Shown: piece by piece, positions 34,650 to 42,010 of the stretch | Numbering within the stretch: position 1 is the stretch's first letter | How the letters are laid out: every line of letters starts with the position of its first letter | IMG/VR virus record: IMGVR_UViG_3300042449_001003 | Location: 1-48,282 of that record | Strand: one strand, 5' to 3' | Source: a virus | DNA: 48,282 bases | The notes under the pieces: model-generated | What the model saw: the letters and a program-made list of their open reading frames with translations, nothing else | Database searches by the model: none | What the model was told of the DNA's origin: nothing | Made by a program: the position numbers and the translations under genes

Positions 34650-35354
34650 TTAGGCTGCGTCCTTCTCCTCTTCGTTGGCGGCGAGGAACTCGCGGATCTT
34701 GGCCTCCATCTGGCGGAGCATGGCTGGGTCGGACATCTCACGGGTCATCTTGGAGAAGCCGAGAGTGCCGTCGCGGAACTCGACGAGCTTCTTGGTGTAT
34801 GGTGTGTCCTTGAGGGGCTTCATCAGCTCGACCAGTTCAGGTCCGGTCAGATAAGGCTCCTCGTCGGCTGGTGTAGTCTCAGCTTCAACGACCTTGGGCG
34901 CTTCAGGGTCCGCAGCTTTTGCCTTGGGTCCGCGCTTCTTGGGCTCGGGCTTGTCTTCAGACGGAGCTTCAGCGCCGGTTCCGACCGATTCAGTGCAGGT
35001 GGGATAGACGGCGCCTTTGGCGGCAGTGTTGCGGTCGATGGCGTCAATCAGAGGTTTGATGAGGATTTCGTAGATGTCTTTGAGCAGGGTGTTCATTGTC
35101 GTAGCGGTGTTTGGTTTTGTGTTTTGGGTTTCTGTCGCCGGTTGTGCGGCTACTGGAAAATGTGTGGTATAAATAGGTGCAAAACGATTGAGTTGGTAGG
35201 CTTCGACGAAGGCGTGATAAAACTCTCCCTCTCGCTCGGCAGCTACGTTTTCAAGCAGGATCACGCTCTTCATGTCTTGCTCGTCGCTGCTGTTCCATTT
35301 TGCTTGGGACAGGCACTTGCGGTAAAATTCAATGGTGAAGTCGGCGGGGCTCAT
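34650..35354 (-). CDS. Hypothetical protein with disordered linker, 234 aa
   Basis: The start ATG at 35354 overlaps the previous stop (ATATGA). N-terminal helical part (MSPADFTIEFYRKCLSQAKW), then a Thr/Asn/Pro linker, a helical segment (MNTLLKDIYEILIKPLIDAI), a long charged Pro/Ala/Lys linker (about 125-165) and a C-terminal helical region (MREMSDPAMLRQMEAKIREF-like). It may be a fusion of two ancestral genes, or two genes if the Met at about residue 87 is used. Function unknown; placed in the replication operon. Confidence 0.55.
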   Translation of the reverse strand: MSPADFTIEFYRKCLSQAKWNSSDEQDMKSVILLENVAAEREGEFYHAFVEAYQLNRFAPIYTTHFPVAAQPATETQNTKPNTATTMNTLLKDIYEILIKPLIDAIDRNTAAKGAVYPTCTESVGTGAEAPSEDKPEPKKRGPKAKAADPEAPKVVEAETTPADEEPYLTGPELVELMKPLKDTPYTKKLVEFRDGTLGFSKMTREMSDPAMLRQMEAKIREFLAANEEEKDAA

Positions 35355-35599
35355 ATACAAAAATCGTCTGGGATAGGTTTGCAAAATAATGAAAACTCAA
35401 CTCCTACTGTCTCTTCAACCGACGTAAAGTCTCGCCACTTTGGATCGTTTTCGGTAGGCCACTTTATTACCCAAGTGCCTGGGTTTATGCACCACTTCCA
35501 GCCTTTGATCGGCACTTCGCCGTAGCTGAGTTCAACTAACTCAAAGCCTGTTGGTGTCGGGGGTATTGATCGTCCGAGATTGAAGTCGGTGGGGCTCAT
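35351..35599 (-). CDS. Hypothetical protein, 82 aa
   Basis: Starts MSPTDFNLGRS, echoing the MSPADF start of the downstream gene, with near-identical first 18 bases. The middle is Trp-rich (WKWCINPGTWVIKW). It ends IPDDFCI, the common tail plus one residue. Both ends overlap neighbours by 4 nt. No family recognised. Confidence 0.6.
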   Translation of the reverse strand: MSPTDFNLGRSIPPTPTGFELVELSYGEVPIKGWKWCINPGTWVIKWPTENDPKWRDFTSVEETVGVEFSLFCKPIPDDFCI

Positions 35600-35811
35600 T
35601 GGTTCTCCTCTTTGAACTTCTGTAAGGCTTCGATAAGTTTTGTCTCAAAACTCATCTTTGGATCGGTTAAATCGCAGCAGGATTTGATGATGTCCGCGAT
35701 AATCTCTTCTTCCGTAAGTTGATCGTGTGCGTCAGTGAGCACCTGATAAAGTGTTACTGGTGTAGTTATCTCAACTGGAACATGCTTACTGTGTTTATTT
35801 TTTGTTCTCAT
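35596..35811 (-). CDS. Small paralogous protein A, 71 aa
   Basis: The ATG at 35811 is preferred over an in-frame TTG at 35820. It comes 2 nt after the primase-helicase stop. The run VPVEITTPVTLYQVL...IEALQKFKEENQ is clearly related to LPIEITHEVTLPQVL...LAAIQKFKADNE of the 61-aa gene at 39207-39392, so the two are paralogues. Mostly helical, acidic. Function unknown. Confidence 0.6.
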   Translation of the reverse strand: MRTKNKHSKHVPVEITTPVTLYQVLTDAHDQLTEEEIIADIIKSCCDLTDPKMSFETKLIEALQKFKEENQ

Positions 35812-35813
35812 AT

Positions 35814-38438
35814 TTAGCAAAATTCCTCCTCGTTATTTGTTTCTTTCCCTTCCGCCCGGTCGCGAGCAATCTGGAATACTTCTGCGGGCATCTTTCCATC
35901 GAACTTGCCCTGCTTGATCCAAAGGTAGCCCCTCATGCTGTCTATCATCGGCCTTCCTGGAACTCGTAAATAGTGCTCTTCACGGAGCAGCTTGCCGATG
36001 CGCTGGGGGCTCTCCTTCAACCCTTCCATCGTGAGTGCCCCCATCAAGGACGGCTCCCAGACCATGTCTTCGGAGAGCAGCGGTGACTCGGAGTCGCGGA
36101 GCGTGCGGCGGATGGCTGAAGTGACCTCGTCCGCCGAGTCCTCAATCATCTCTTCGAGGTACTTGGTCTTGGGGGCGCGTCCGTTGGGGTTGAAGCCTGG
36201 ACTGATCGTCCAAGTCTCGAAAAAACTGCGAAGCCCGCCAGCGAGGTTGTCCAGCATCCCAAACAACCTGTCGAAATATCCCGGCCCCAAGGCTGCCACC
36301 TGCTCCTCAGTCTGGAGCTTGGACTTGATGACGAAGTACCTTCTGCTGCCTGCCATCACCGCCAGAGCGTCGTGGTGATTGGTGAACATGATGTAGTTGG
36401 TGATGTTCTTGTGCTTTCTGGTGTCCGCGTGCTTCTTGTTCACCGAGACAAAGTCGTCTGTGACCAGCTCTTTGAGCTTGTTCATTATGTCGTGCCTGTT
36501 GTGCCCGGCGACACGCACTTCCCCAATGACGATGAGTTGCGCTCCAACTGCCCACTCGTTCCAGTTGCCGCGAATGGCTTCGTTGTTCACATACATCACG
36601 TTCTCTTCTCCGAGGATCTTCCCCAGCAGGATCGCCCACAATGTCTTGCCGATGCCTTCCCCACCCTGCATCAGAGGAGCCCATCGGCACTTTTTCCCAG
36701 GGTTCTGAACGTGGAAAGCGATGTAGTCCAAGATCACCCGCTGGTACTCGGTCTCGGCAATCAGATTGCGAAGATGCTCTTGGAGGATGTTGCCTGCCTG
36801 CTCGGCATCCGCAGGTTTGGCTTTGGGGTAGCAGGCGCGATAGGTGTTCACCAACTTGAGTCCATTCTCGTCTTCGCTGTAAATCTCTTTTGGGGAGGTG
36901 GGGTCATAGGTCGTGTCATCGACGACCGGGCATTCGATCTTGTTGAGTAGGTACTGGTTGGGGAGAATCGGAGGGACGTAGAGCGCGGTGTCGGTGGCAT
37001 CTTTGCCTTGGGCTTCTATCTGCTCAGGCGGAGTGAGCAGGAACCGGGAATACTCAGCGTTGAAGGCTTCCTTGGAGCGCCACTGGTGGGTGGATGGACG
37101 GAAAAACTTCTCGTAGCAGGCGACATAGAACCACCCTTTCGTCCAAGCTGGGTCTTTTTTGACAGCTTCTTCCGGCGTCTTAGACTTGAGTTGTGCCTTG
37201 CGGAGCTTGTCGAGATCCTTCTTCAGATCGCCGAGGCGACCCTTCTCCCCGAGCTTGGTGAGTGCCCGCAGGATGGAGTTGAGCAGGGTTCCTTCTTCAA
37301 CGTGTGTCAGGATGGGCAACTGTGCGATTCTCTCCAGAGCGATGTGGGTCATCTCATGGAGTGTTTTCGCCTCGTCGTTGATCCAGTCATTGACGACTTT
37401 GAAACAGTCCTCTTTGACCTTCCCCACGTTCCATCCTGCGTCGGCGGCTCGTTTGATGAGCGTTCTGATTGTCACCGGCACTCTGCCGCGTGGCGTGGTG
37501 TAAACAGCGTCCCACTTGGCACGGGTGCCGTCTGGACCGGGGTAGGTGTCTCCTCCTGACGACCACTTGTCGAAGAGGTTGAAGGCTTCCTCTTCCTGCT
37601 CGGTATCTGAGTATTGGTGACGGAGTGCGCAGCAGACTTCAAACCACTCTTGGTAGCCGCAGTTGGGCGACAATGTTTCGAGCGCAGCGGCGATGTCCTT
37701 GAACTCCACTCCCATCAGTGGAGCGCGGAGATATTCGAGACCATCGTCCTCTGCGTAGCTGCGTTTCGCCTTCTCGGGGTTGATGCTGGTGTCTTTGACA
37801 TCTGACAAGGTGAAGGCGTCTCCTTTGAGGAACGACACCACCATGGGATGCTCGCTGTCGGGGTCTTGGTCTGCGAACAGACTCGGACAGATCATCGGCT
37901 GGTTTGGAGTCAGCGACTCTTTCGTGATGTTCCCCAGCCCGATCCTCTCGGCGATGGTCTTCACCGCTGCTGGGTAGGCTTCCAACGTGATGTTGTCCGC
38001 GTCCACCACGATACGCATCCGTGGTTTTTCTGGCGTCGAGCTGGCAGTTGTGTAAGCTGCGAAGTTGAAGGGGCGAAGAGCCTTCAGCAGGATGTCCGGG
38101 TTCTCGATGTAGGGGGCGGCTGGTGAGCGACCATCCTTCTCTGTGTCCAAGTCCAGGAAGAGCAGATTGCAGCAGTTCGTCTTCTCGGCAAACTTGCGCT
38201 CGCGAGAGGTCTCCTCTTCATCGAAGACGCAGGCGACGAGATAGGTCGTGTCCTTGGCGTTGAGTCGCTCGGTCCTCCCCTCCGAGGTGTCGGAGGGAAT
38301 GGCTGCGTATTCCTTGCGTGTGAGACGTAGCGGGACTGCCGCGTCGAGATGCTTTTTGACAAGCTCGCCGAACGACCTAGCTGCGGACGCTCTCACACGG
38401 TTGGATTTTACTGATCCACCGTAAAAGTATTTAGCCAT
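35814..38438 (-). CDS. Primase-helicase (PrimPol-PriCT-SF3/VapE-like), 874 aa
   Basis: N-terminal PrimPol-like domain with NLLFLDLDTEKDG (catalytic acids) and TTASSTPEKPRMRIVVD (residues about 90-160); a PriCT-2-like segment around residues 250-330 (CGYQEWFEVCCALRHQYS, AVYTTPRGRVPVTIRTLIKR); then a DUF5906/VapE-type helicase with Walker A MQGGEGIGKTLWA at about 588-600, Walker B-like LIVIGEV and sensor NYIMFTNHHDAL. It would synthesise primers and unwind DNA at the phage origin. Starts 6 nt after the repressor gene. Ends in NEEEFC. Confidence 0.85.
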   Translation of the reverse strand: MAKYFYGGSVKSNRVRASAARSFGELVKKHLDAAVPLRLTRKEYAAIPSDTSEGRTERLNAKDTTYLVACVFDEEETSRERKFAEKTNCCNLLFLDLDTEKDGRSPAAPYIENPDILLKALRPFNFAAYTTASSTPEKPRMRIVVDADNITLEAYPAAVKTIAERIGLGNITKESLTPNQPMICPSLFADQDPDSEHPMVVSFLKGDAFTLSDVKDTSINPEKAKRSYAEDDGLEYLRAPLMGVEFKDIAAALETLSPNCGYQEWFEVCCALRHQYSDTEQEEEAFNLFDKWSSGGDTYPGPDGTRAKWDAVYTTPRGRVPVTIRTLIKRAADAGWNVGKVKEDCFKVVNDWINDEAKTLHEMTHIALERIAQLPILTHVEEGTLLNSILRALTKLGEKGRLGDLKKDLDKLRKAQLKSKTPEEAVKKDPAWTKGWFYVACYEKFFRPSTHQWRSKEAFNAEYSRFLLTPPEQIEAQGKDATDTALYVPPILPNQYLLNKIECPVVDDTTYDPTSPKEIYSEDENGLKLVNTYRACYPKAKPADAEQAGNILQEHLRNLIAETEYQRVILDYIAFHVQNPGKKCRWAPLMQGGEGIGKTLWAILLGKILGEENVMYVNNEAIRGNWNEWAVGAQLIVIGEVRVAGHNRHDIMNKLKELVTDDFVSVNKKHADTRKHKNITNYIMFTNHHDALAVMAGSRRYFVIKSKLQTEEQVAALGPGYFDRLFGMLDNLAGGLRSFFETWTISPGFNPNGRAPKTKYLEEMIEDSADEVTSAIRRTLRDSESPLLSEDMVWEPSLMGALTMEGLKESPQRIGKLLREEHYLRVPGRPMIDSMRGYLWIKQGKFDGKMPAEVFQIARDRAEGKETNNEEEFC

Positions 38439-38444
38439 GAGGGA

Positions 38445-38666
38445 TTATGCTCCCGTGAGTGTCTTGAGTGACACCTCCAAAGCTCGGGAGAGCTTCATCA
38501 GTGTGGAAGTGTTTGGCTGGCGGATGTTGTTTTCTACATCCGAAATGGTCCCGACAGCTACCCCTGACCTGTTCTTGAGTTGGGTCAGAGTGAGCTTGCG
38601 CCATTTACGGACTTCTCGCAATCGAGTTCCAATGGGCGTGTCGAGATCAAAGGTGGGCTTAGACAT
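38445..38666 (-). CDS. XRE-family (Cro/CI-type) repressor, 73 aa
   Basis: Single helix-turn-helix domain: GTRLREVRKWRKLTLTQLKNRSGVAVGTISDVENNIRQPNTSTLMKLSRALEV matches the HTH_3 layout, with recognition helix VGTISDVENN. No dimerisation domain beyond it. Its start codon is 6 nt after a probable -10 box that lies within an operator-like TTTCGGTAAATCGAAC, so it is probably autoregulated and its mRNA leaderless, as with lambda cI from PRM. Likely controls the other TTTC-N8-GAAA sites. Confidence 0.8.
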   Translation of the reverse strand: MSKPTFDLDTPIGTRLREVRKWRKLTLTQLKNRSGVAVGTISDVENNIRQPNTSTLMKLSRALEVSLKTLTGA

Positions 38667-38668
38667 AG

Positions 38669-38700
38669 GTTCGATTTACCGAAACCCAGAACGGGGTGAA
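38669..38700 (-). promoter_or_regulatory. Autoregulatory promoter/operator of the XRE gene
   Basis: On the minus strand TTTCGGTAAATCGAAC (38684-38669), the most symmetric copy (TTCG-N6-CGAA), overlaps the -10-like TAAATC (38678-38673). A weak -35 TTCACC (38700-38695) is 16 bp away. The ATG is 6 nt after the -10 box. Confidence 0.5.
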
Positions 38701-38702
38701 GG

Positions 38703-38888
38703 TCAAGGCAATTCTGTCTTGTCCAGAAACTCTTCAATTTCTTCCGCAATCAAGACAGGCTCGGCCCCGTCCGAGATACGGGTGAGGAGGGCGCGGGCTT
38801 CGTTGAGTTGGAGTTCGAGGGTGCGGGCGAAGTCGATCCATGGTTTACCAAGCTCTTTTGCGTGTTTGTCAGTTCGTGGGGTATCCAT
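38703..38888 (-). CDS. Small phage protein of the DTPxTD type, 61 aa
   Basis: Begins MDTPRTDKHAKELGKPWIDF then a helix (ARTLELQLNEARALLTRI). The start resembles the N-terminus of the gene at 39389-39838 (MSDTPETDAF...PWWVFAGRLERERDEAR), so the two share a short conserved module seen in many environmental phages. The start is 9 nt after the probable -10 box, with no Shine-Dalgarno. Function unknown. Confidence 0.65.
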   Translation of the reverse strand: MDTPRTDKHAKELGKPWIDFARTLELQLNEARALLTRISDGAEPVLIAEEIEEFLDKTELP

Positions 38889-38897
38889 AACGTAGTA

Positions 38898-38926
38898 ACT
38901 CTCTTTCAGTTTGTCGAAATGTTCAA
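38898..38926 (-). promoter_or_regulatory. Promoter with embedded operator before the DTPxTD gene
   Basis: On the minus strand TTGAAC (38926-38921), 17-bp spacer, GAGAGT (38903-38898, poor -10). The operator TTTCGACAAACTGAAA (38919-38904) is identical to the copy at 29470-29485. TACTACG follows the -10 box. The ATG is 9 nt after it. Confidence 0.45.
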
Positions 38927-39210
38927 GCGAAATCTTCTTTTACTGCTGCGGGTATTTTGGCGATCAGGATCGTCTTCCATCCGCCGTGCTGGCCGAGGGA
39001 CACGCGGTCGATGAGGGCGACGTTCAGGCCGTTGGCTGTGCATTCCTGGATGTGCTTGTTCACATTCTCCAGAGGGATCTTTTTCCACTCCAACGCGCTC
39101 TTGTAAGCGGTGTAGCCTTCTGCTTCAGGGAACAGCCAGACATCGCAGTCCGGGGCGGCTCGCCGCATGTCGGCGACTTTGTTTTTGAGGAATAGGTCGA
39201 GGTGGTTCAT
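38923..39210 (-). CDS. Hypothetical protein, 95 aa
   Basis: A helical start (MNHLDLFLKNKVADMRR) then strands with DCDVWLFPEAEG and a helix VNKHIQECTANGLNVALIDR. It looks like a small alpha/beta fold, perhaps a nuclease-like or regulatory domain, but no catalytic motif is convincing. Starts in an ATGA overlap with the paralogue at 39207. Ends KEDFA, a variant of the common tail. Confidence 0.55.
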   Translation of the reverse strand: MNHLDLFLKNKVADMRRAAPDCDVWLFPEAEGYTAYKSALEWKKIPLENVNKHIQECTANGLNVALIDRVSLGQHGGWKTILIAKIPAAVKEDFA

Positions 39211-39392
39211 TCGTTGTCGGCTTTGAATTTTTGAATCGCAGCTAGGAGTTGATCTTCAAATCGGGTGTCAGTCTGTTCGGAGATGAACCCGATTATTTCA
39301 TCTACAACATCCTTGGTCGTCCACTGTTCGCGGGACGCTTTCAAGACTTGTGGCAGCGTGACTTCGTGAGTGATTTCGATGGGTAGGCTCAT
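39207..39392 (-). CDS. Small paralogous protein B, 61 aa
   Basis: The ATG at 39392 overlaps the upstream stop (ATGA); a longer frame exists inside the upstream gene. MSLPIEITHEVTLPQVLKA...LLAAIQKFKADNE is related to the 71-aa protein at 35596-35811. Short, acidic and helical; function unknown. Overlaps the next gene by 4 nt. Confidence 0.6.
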   Translation of the reverse strand: MSLPIEITHEVTLPQVLKASREQWTTKDVVDEIIGFISEQTDTRFEDQLLAAIQKFKADNE

Positions 39393-39838
39393 TTCAGGAA
39401 GGGCTGGAGTTTGGCGAGTGCAGCAGCGAGAGCGCGCCCCTGCGGAGGATTTGGACAGCAGCAAGGATTTCCACTTGTCGCAGTTTCATCGCCGAGTGGT
39501 ATGTGAATCAGGTCAATAGCTTCATGTGCCTCCTTGATCACGTCGCGCATCTTTTCATTCTCCGCCCGCAGGCCAGCTTCAACGGCTTCCATTCCGACGA
39601 GTTTATAAGCGAGGGTAGCCCGATCTTTGATTAGCCTCTCAATGCGCTGTGCTCTGTCACCAAGGTCTGGTCGCTGGATAAGCGCGGACTTGATTGCTAC
39701 TTGATTGTCGTGGTTGGATTTCCAGTGAGCCGCTTCGGCTCTGGCCTCGTCTCGCTCGCGTTCGAGGCGACCAGCAAACACCCACCATGGCTCTCCGACA
39801 GTTCGTTTGAAGGCGTCAGTTTCTGGCGTGTCGCTCAT
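39389..39838 (-). CDS. DTPxTD-type protein with coiled coil, 149 aa
   Basis: N-terminal MSDTPETDAF module as in the 61-aa gene, then a long helical Arg/Glu/Ala-rich coiled coil (GRLERERDEARAEAAHWK...LRAENEKMRDVIKEAHEAID) and a Pro/Cys-containing end (GNPCCCPNPP). A GGGAGGAAACGAAATG ribosome site precedes the start, inside the end of the upstream gene, with which it overlaps by 4 nt. Function unknown. Confidence 0.6.
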   Translation of the reverse strand: MSDTPETDAFKRTVGEPWWVFAGRLERERDEARAEAAHWKSNHDNQVAIKSALIQRPDLGDRAQRIERLIKDRATLAYKLVGMEAVEAGLRAENEKMRDVIKEAHEAIDLIHIPLGDETATSGNPCCCPNPPQGRALAAALAKLQPFLK

Positions 39839-40110
39839 TTCGTTTCCTCCCAGAGTTTGAGGATTTGTCGGAGTGTCTCTTGTGCGATTTTTGAATCTTG
39901 GTCGTAGGCTTTAAGCGCATCCTCCGAGCACTCAACATTTACCTCCATTGACATTGCTTCGATGTGTTCCACAGCCACCAAAAGCATCTTCGCCATCGTC
40001 GGGCTGATGTTGCGGGCGCGGGCGATGAAGAGGGCGTAACTGTGAGGCGTGATCGTCTCACTCAGTTTGATGAACTCGCGGAGTTCGGTTTTTAGTTGGT
40101 CGATGTTCAT
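39835..40110 (-). CDS. Hypothetical protein, 91 aa
   Basis: All-helical, charged protein (NIDQLKTELREFIKLSETI, ARNISPTMAKMLLVAVEHIEAM). No family recognised. Start and stop overlap neighbours by 4 nt. Belongs to the small-gene string behind the XRE repressor. Confidence 0.6.
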   Translation of the reverse strand: MNIDQLKTELREFIKLSETITPHSYALFIARARNISPTMAKMLLVAVEHIEAMSMEVNVECSEDALKAYDQDSKIAQETLRQILKLWEETK

Positions 40111-40574
40111 CGTGCGTCCTCCTTGGTGGCAGGTTCGATGGTAGCTTCCTCGAAATCTTTTACACGCGGATTAGCAACGTCAAACCACCGGCATACAACA
40201 TCGCCGTTAAGACGAAATGCTGCGACAGTCATCACCGGCCCGCCAGACTTGAGCCGGACCACGTCACCGACTTTGGGAGTCCATGAGTCACCATTCCAAA
40301 CGGATTCAAGTTCCGCCTGAAACTTGGCGTGGGCCTCGAAGGTGTCCGACTCGGCAGTCTGGCTGTCATGGCTGGCGGCAGGGGTCGGCAGGCGTTCGAG
40401 AAGCTCGCGGGCTAGAGCGAGGCGGGCTGGGGACTCTTCGGGCCATGTTTTGGGGAAGCCAGTCGGAGTCATTATTATTGACCTGCCAATATCGGCAAAA
40501 TATGATTTCTGCGTAGTTTCACAAGCCGCGTCAATGGCGGCTTGGATTTGTTCGTCGGTGTAGTTGTGTTTCAT
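40107..40574 (-). CDS. Protein with a YodC/DUF2158-like C-terminus, 155 aa
   Basis: The C-terminal third, PKVGDVVRLKSGGPVMTVAAF...VCRWFD, matches the YodC (DUF2158) beta-barrel pattern (GDVVxLKSGGPxMTV, CxWF). The first two thirds are helical, with TDEQIQAAIDAACETTQKSY. The function of the family is unknown. Upstream GAGGACTTCGCTTAACC lies about 20 nt from the ATG. Confidence 0.7.
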   Translation of the reverse strand: MKHNYTDEQIQAAIDAACETTQKSYFADIGRSIIMTPTGFPKTWPEESPARLALARELLERLPTPAASHDSQTAESDTFEAHAKFQAELESVWNGDSWTPKVGDVVRLKSGGPVMTVAAFRLNGDVVCRWFDVANPRVKDFEEATIEPATKEDAR

Positions 40575-40581
40575 AATTTGG

Positions 40582-40869
40582 TTAAGCGAAGTCCTCTGAC
40601 TTCATTTTGGCTCGGTAAATTTGTGCGATGTAGGCCGATGTGCATCCAACTCGACGTGCATTCTCGGCGTAGCTGAGGCTCCAGTCGATTTTGGACAGGT
40701 CATGCCGTCCAGGGCGACCTGAGCCGGGGCTGCGCGGCCCTTTCGGCTTGCCTTTGTTGCGTCGGAAGTGATGGACGTTGGCAAGTGTCGTGCCTGCGAG
40801 CTTGGCAATCTCGGCGGCGGTGAGCTTGCGCCACTGTGTATCAGTGATGGCGTGGAGGGGGGAGGTCAT
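40582..40869 (-). CDS. DNA-binding helix-turn-helix protein, 95 aa
   Basis: Two HTH-like segments, KLTAAEIAKLAGTTLANVHHF and YAENARRVGCTSAYIAQIY, joined by a basic linker with SPGSGRPGRHDL, an AT-hook-like run. Probably a transcription regulator or a small nucleoid-type protein. Ends SEDFA. Its start overlaps the upstream Cys-rich gene stop by 4 nt. Confidence 0.6.
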   Translation of the reverse strand: MTSPLHAITDTQWRKLTAAEIAKLAGTTLANVHHFRRNKGKPKGPRSPGSGRPGRHDLSKIDWSLSYAENARRVGCTSAYIAQIYRAKMKSEDFA

Positions 40870-41093
40870 TTGTCTGGTGTTTTGGGTTCAAACCAACGCC
40901 CTTCCGCTCCACATAGCTTGTGCATACGGGAACCAAGCCAGCCTGTGAGTATTCCCGTTCTGTGTGATGAGCACATTTGAAATAGGAAGTTTTGGGTTTC
41001 AGACCCATCTACCGGGCTGAGTATCTTTTTCCCGTTGTTGGGGCTTTGGCAGCGCCATTCGTCGAAGTGTTTACAGTTGATGCAGAGTTTCAT
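40866..41093 (-). CDS. Small Cys-rich protein, 75 aa
   Basis: MKLCINCKHFDEWRCQSP at the start (CxxC plus a third Cys) and further single cysteines (QMCSSH, KLCGAEGRWFEP) suggest a zinc site. Such small proteins are common in phage early regions. The leader 41094-41173 holds one of the 66-nt repeats. No Shine-Dalgarno; the leader shows AGAAACGAAAAC before the ATG. Confidence 0.55.
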   Translation of the reverse strand: MKLCINCKHFDEWRCQSPNNGKKILSPVDGSETQNFLFQMCSSHRTGILTGWLGSRMHKLCGAEGRWFEPKTPDK

Positions 41094-41114
41094 AGTTTTC
41101 GTTTCTGGAGTCGT

Positions 41115-41180
41115 TCACCGCTTCGTGTCGGCGGCGGGGTTTGGTGGAGTGCTGGTCGAGGGTGGGGTTTGGGTTACAGA
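41115..41180 (-). repeat. 66-nt cassette-end repeat, copy 1
   Basis: Starts TCTGTAACC and ends GCCGACACGAAGCGGTGA, open in one frame (S-V-T...A-D-T-K-R-stop). It follows the 55-aa gene, whose own stop lies within it in a different frame, and precedes the Cys-rich gene. Confidence 0.7.
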
Positions 41181-41341
41181 ATCAGTCTTTGAGCCACCAA
41201 AAAGGGTCGGCGTTGTTTCTGAATCTTGGCGTCCTCCAGCTTCTGCCGGAGTTCACGTTTCTGAGCGAGTCTGGCATTGACCGTGGCGAGGTAGCGGGCG
41301 AGCGCGGCCTCGGGGGAGTCGGAAGGTGGGGAAGGTGTCAT
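41174..41341 (-). CDS. Small helical protein, 55 aa
   Basis: A Pro/Ser-rich start (MTPSPPSDSPEAALARYLAT) followed by a basic helix (ARLAQKRELRQKLEDAKIQK). Start chosen at 41341, only 6 nt after a good -10 box, which predicts a leaderless mRNA. No family recognised. The stop lies inside the conserved 66-nt repeat. Confidence 0.55.
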   Translation of the reverse strand: MTPSPPSDSPEAALARYLATVNARLAQKRELRQKLEDAKIQKQRRPFLVAQRLIL

Positions 41342-41347
41342 AGAGGG

Positions 41348-41376
41348 AATATACTCTTTCGATAAACTGAAATCAA
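41348..41376 (-). promoter_or_regulatory. Promoter with embedded operator, 55-aa gene
   Basis: On the minus strand TTGATT (41376-41371), 17-bp spacer, TATATT (41353-41348). The operator TTTCAGTTTATCGAAA (41372-41357) fills the spacer in inverted orientation. The ATG starts 6 nt after the -10 box, which predicts a leaderless transcript. Confidence 0.6.
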
Positions 41377-41400
41377 GCTGGGAGGGTGTTTTATTTTTGT

Positions 41401-41466
41401 TCACCGCTTCGTGTCGGCGTTTCGGAGTGATCCAGAGCTGGGTGACACGGCTGCGCCAGTCACAGA
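41401..41466 (-). repeat. 66-nt cassette-end repeat, copy 2
   Basis: TCTGTGACT at the left end, GCCGACACGAAGCGGTGA at the right end. This copy is translated in frame as the C-terminus of the 70-aa HTH-like protein. Confidence 0.7.
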
Positions 41467-41613
41467 CTGCCAGTTCTCGCCCGTGGCGATGCGGTGGATC
41501 TGAGCGAGGCTGAGGAGCGGGTAGGAGGCTCGCACCTCCCGTAGTTTCAGGTGTTGCTGGTTTATGAGGCGGCGAATGTGAACAGCTTGGGCGGGCGTGA
41601 TTTTGCGGTTCAT
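41401..41613 (-). CDS. Small HTH-like protein, 70 aa
   Basis: MNRKITPAQAVHIRRLINQQ then REVRASYPLLSLAQIHRIATGENWQSV looks like the HTH used in resolvase or NUMOD-type DNA-binding modules (I-xx-IATGxxW). The ATG overlaps the upstream stop (ATGA). Its last 21 codons are one copy of the 66-nt repeat, used in frame (SVTG...NADTKR). Confidence 0.55.
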   Translation of the reverse strand: MNRKITPAQAVHIRRLINQQHLKLREVRASYPLLSLAQIHRIATGENWQSVTGAAVSPSSGSLRNADTKR

Positions 41614-41906
41614 GGGAAGGTGTAACCAGCCTCGATGAGAGCTGCTCGGGCTTGGAGGCATTCAGGGGCCGATTGCGAGTCGTGATTTTCGAGACGCAGC
41701 AAGCACTCTTCCAGTGCTGCCATGAGTGCTGGAAGCGCGGCGATGGCGCGGGAATTTGCTTGTTGCGCCCGAAAATGGCTCTCTTGTCGTTTACCATTGC
41801 ACAGCGCGACGTGGTGGTATTTCTCTCCACCGACTATCTCAAGAGATGCGGTCTTATTCGAGCTTTTGATTCTCCAGGCTCCAGGCGTGATGTTCGGGCG
41901 TTTCAT
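41610..41906 (-). CDS. Phage protein of the TPGxWR/NAxxIAALP type, 98 aa
   Basis: MKRPNITPGAWRIKSSN at the start and QQANSRAIAALPALMAALEECLLRL near the end match a small phage family that usually reads TPGPWR...NAxLIAAAPDLLAALE. Function unknown. It follows an operator-promoter by about 97 nt and overlaps the HTH-like gene. The leader lacks a Shine-Dalgarno (GATTAGAACCAAT before the ATG). Confidence 0.65.
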   Translation of the reverse strand: MKRPNITPGAWRIKSSNKTASLEIVGGEKYHHVALCNGKRQESHFRAQQANSRAIAALPALMAALEECLLRLENHDSQSAPECLQARAALIEAGYTFP

Positions 41907-41944
41907 ATTGGTTCTAATCGGGTTTTTATGGGGTTAAAAGTCGC

Positions 41945-42010
41945 TCACCGCTTTGTGTCGGCGAGCGTGGGTGGAAGTGAGGTGGGTGAAGATGTGGGGC
42001 GGGTTACAGA
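41945..42010 (-). repeat. 66-nt cassette-end repeat, copy 3
   Basis: TCTGTAACCCGCCCC at the left end and GCCGACACAAAGCGGTGA at the right end. In frame with, but after the TGA of, the 107-aa gene at 42035-42358; the sequence between is open. Confidence 0.7.
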
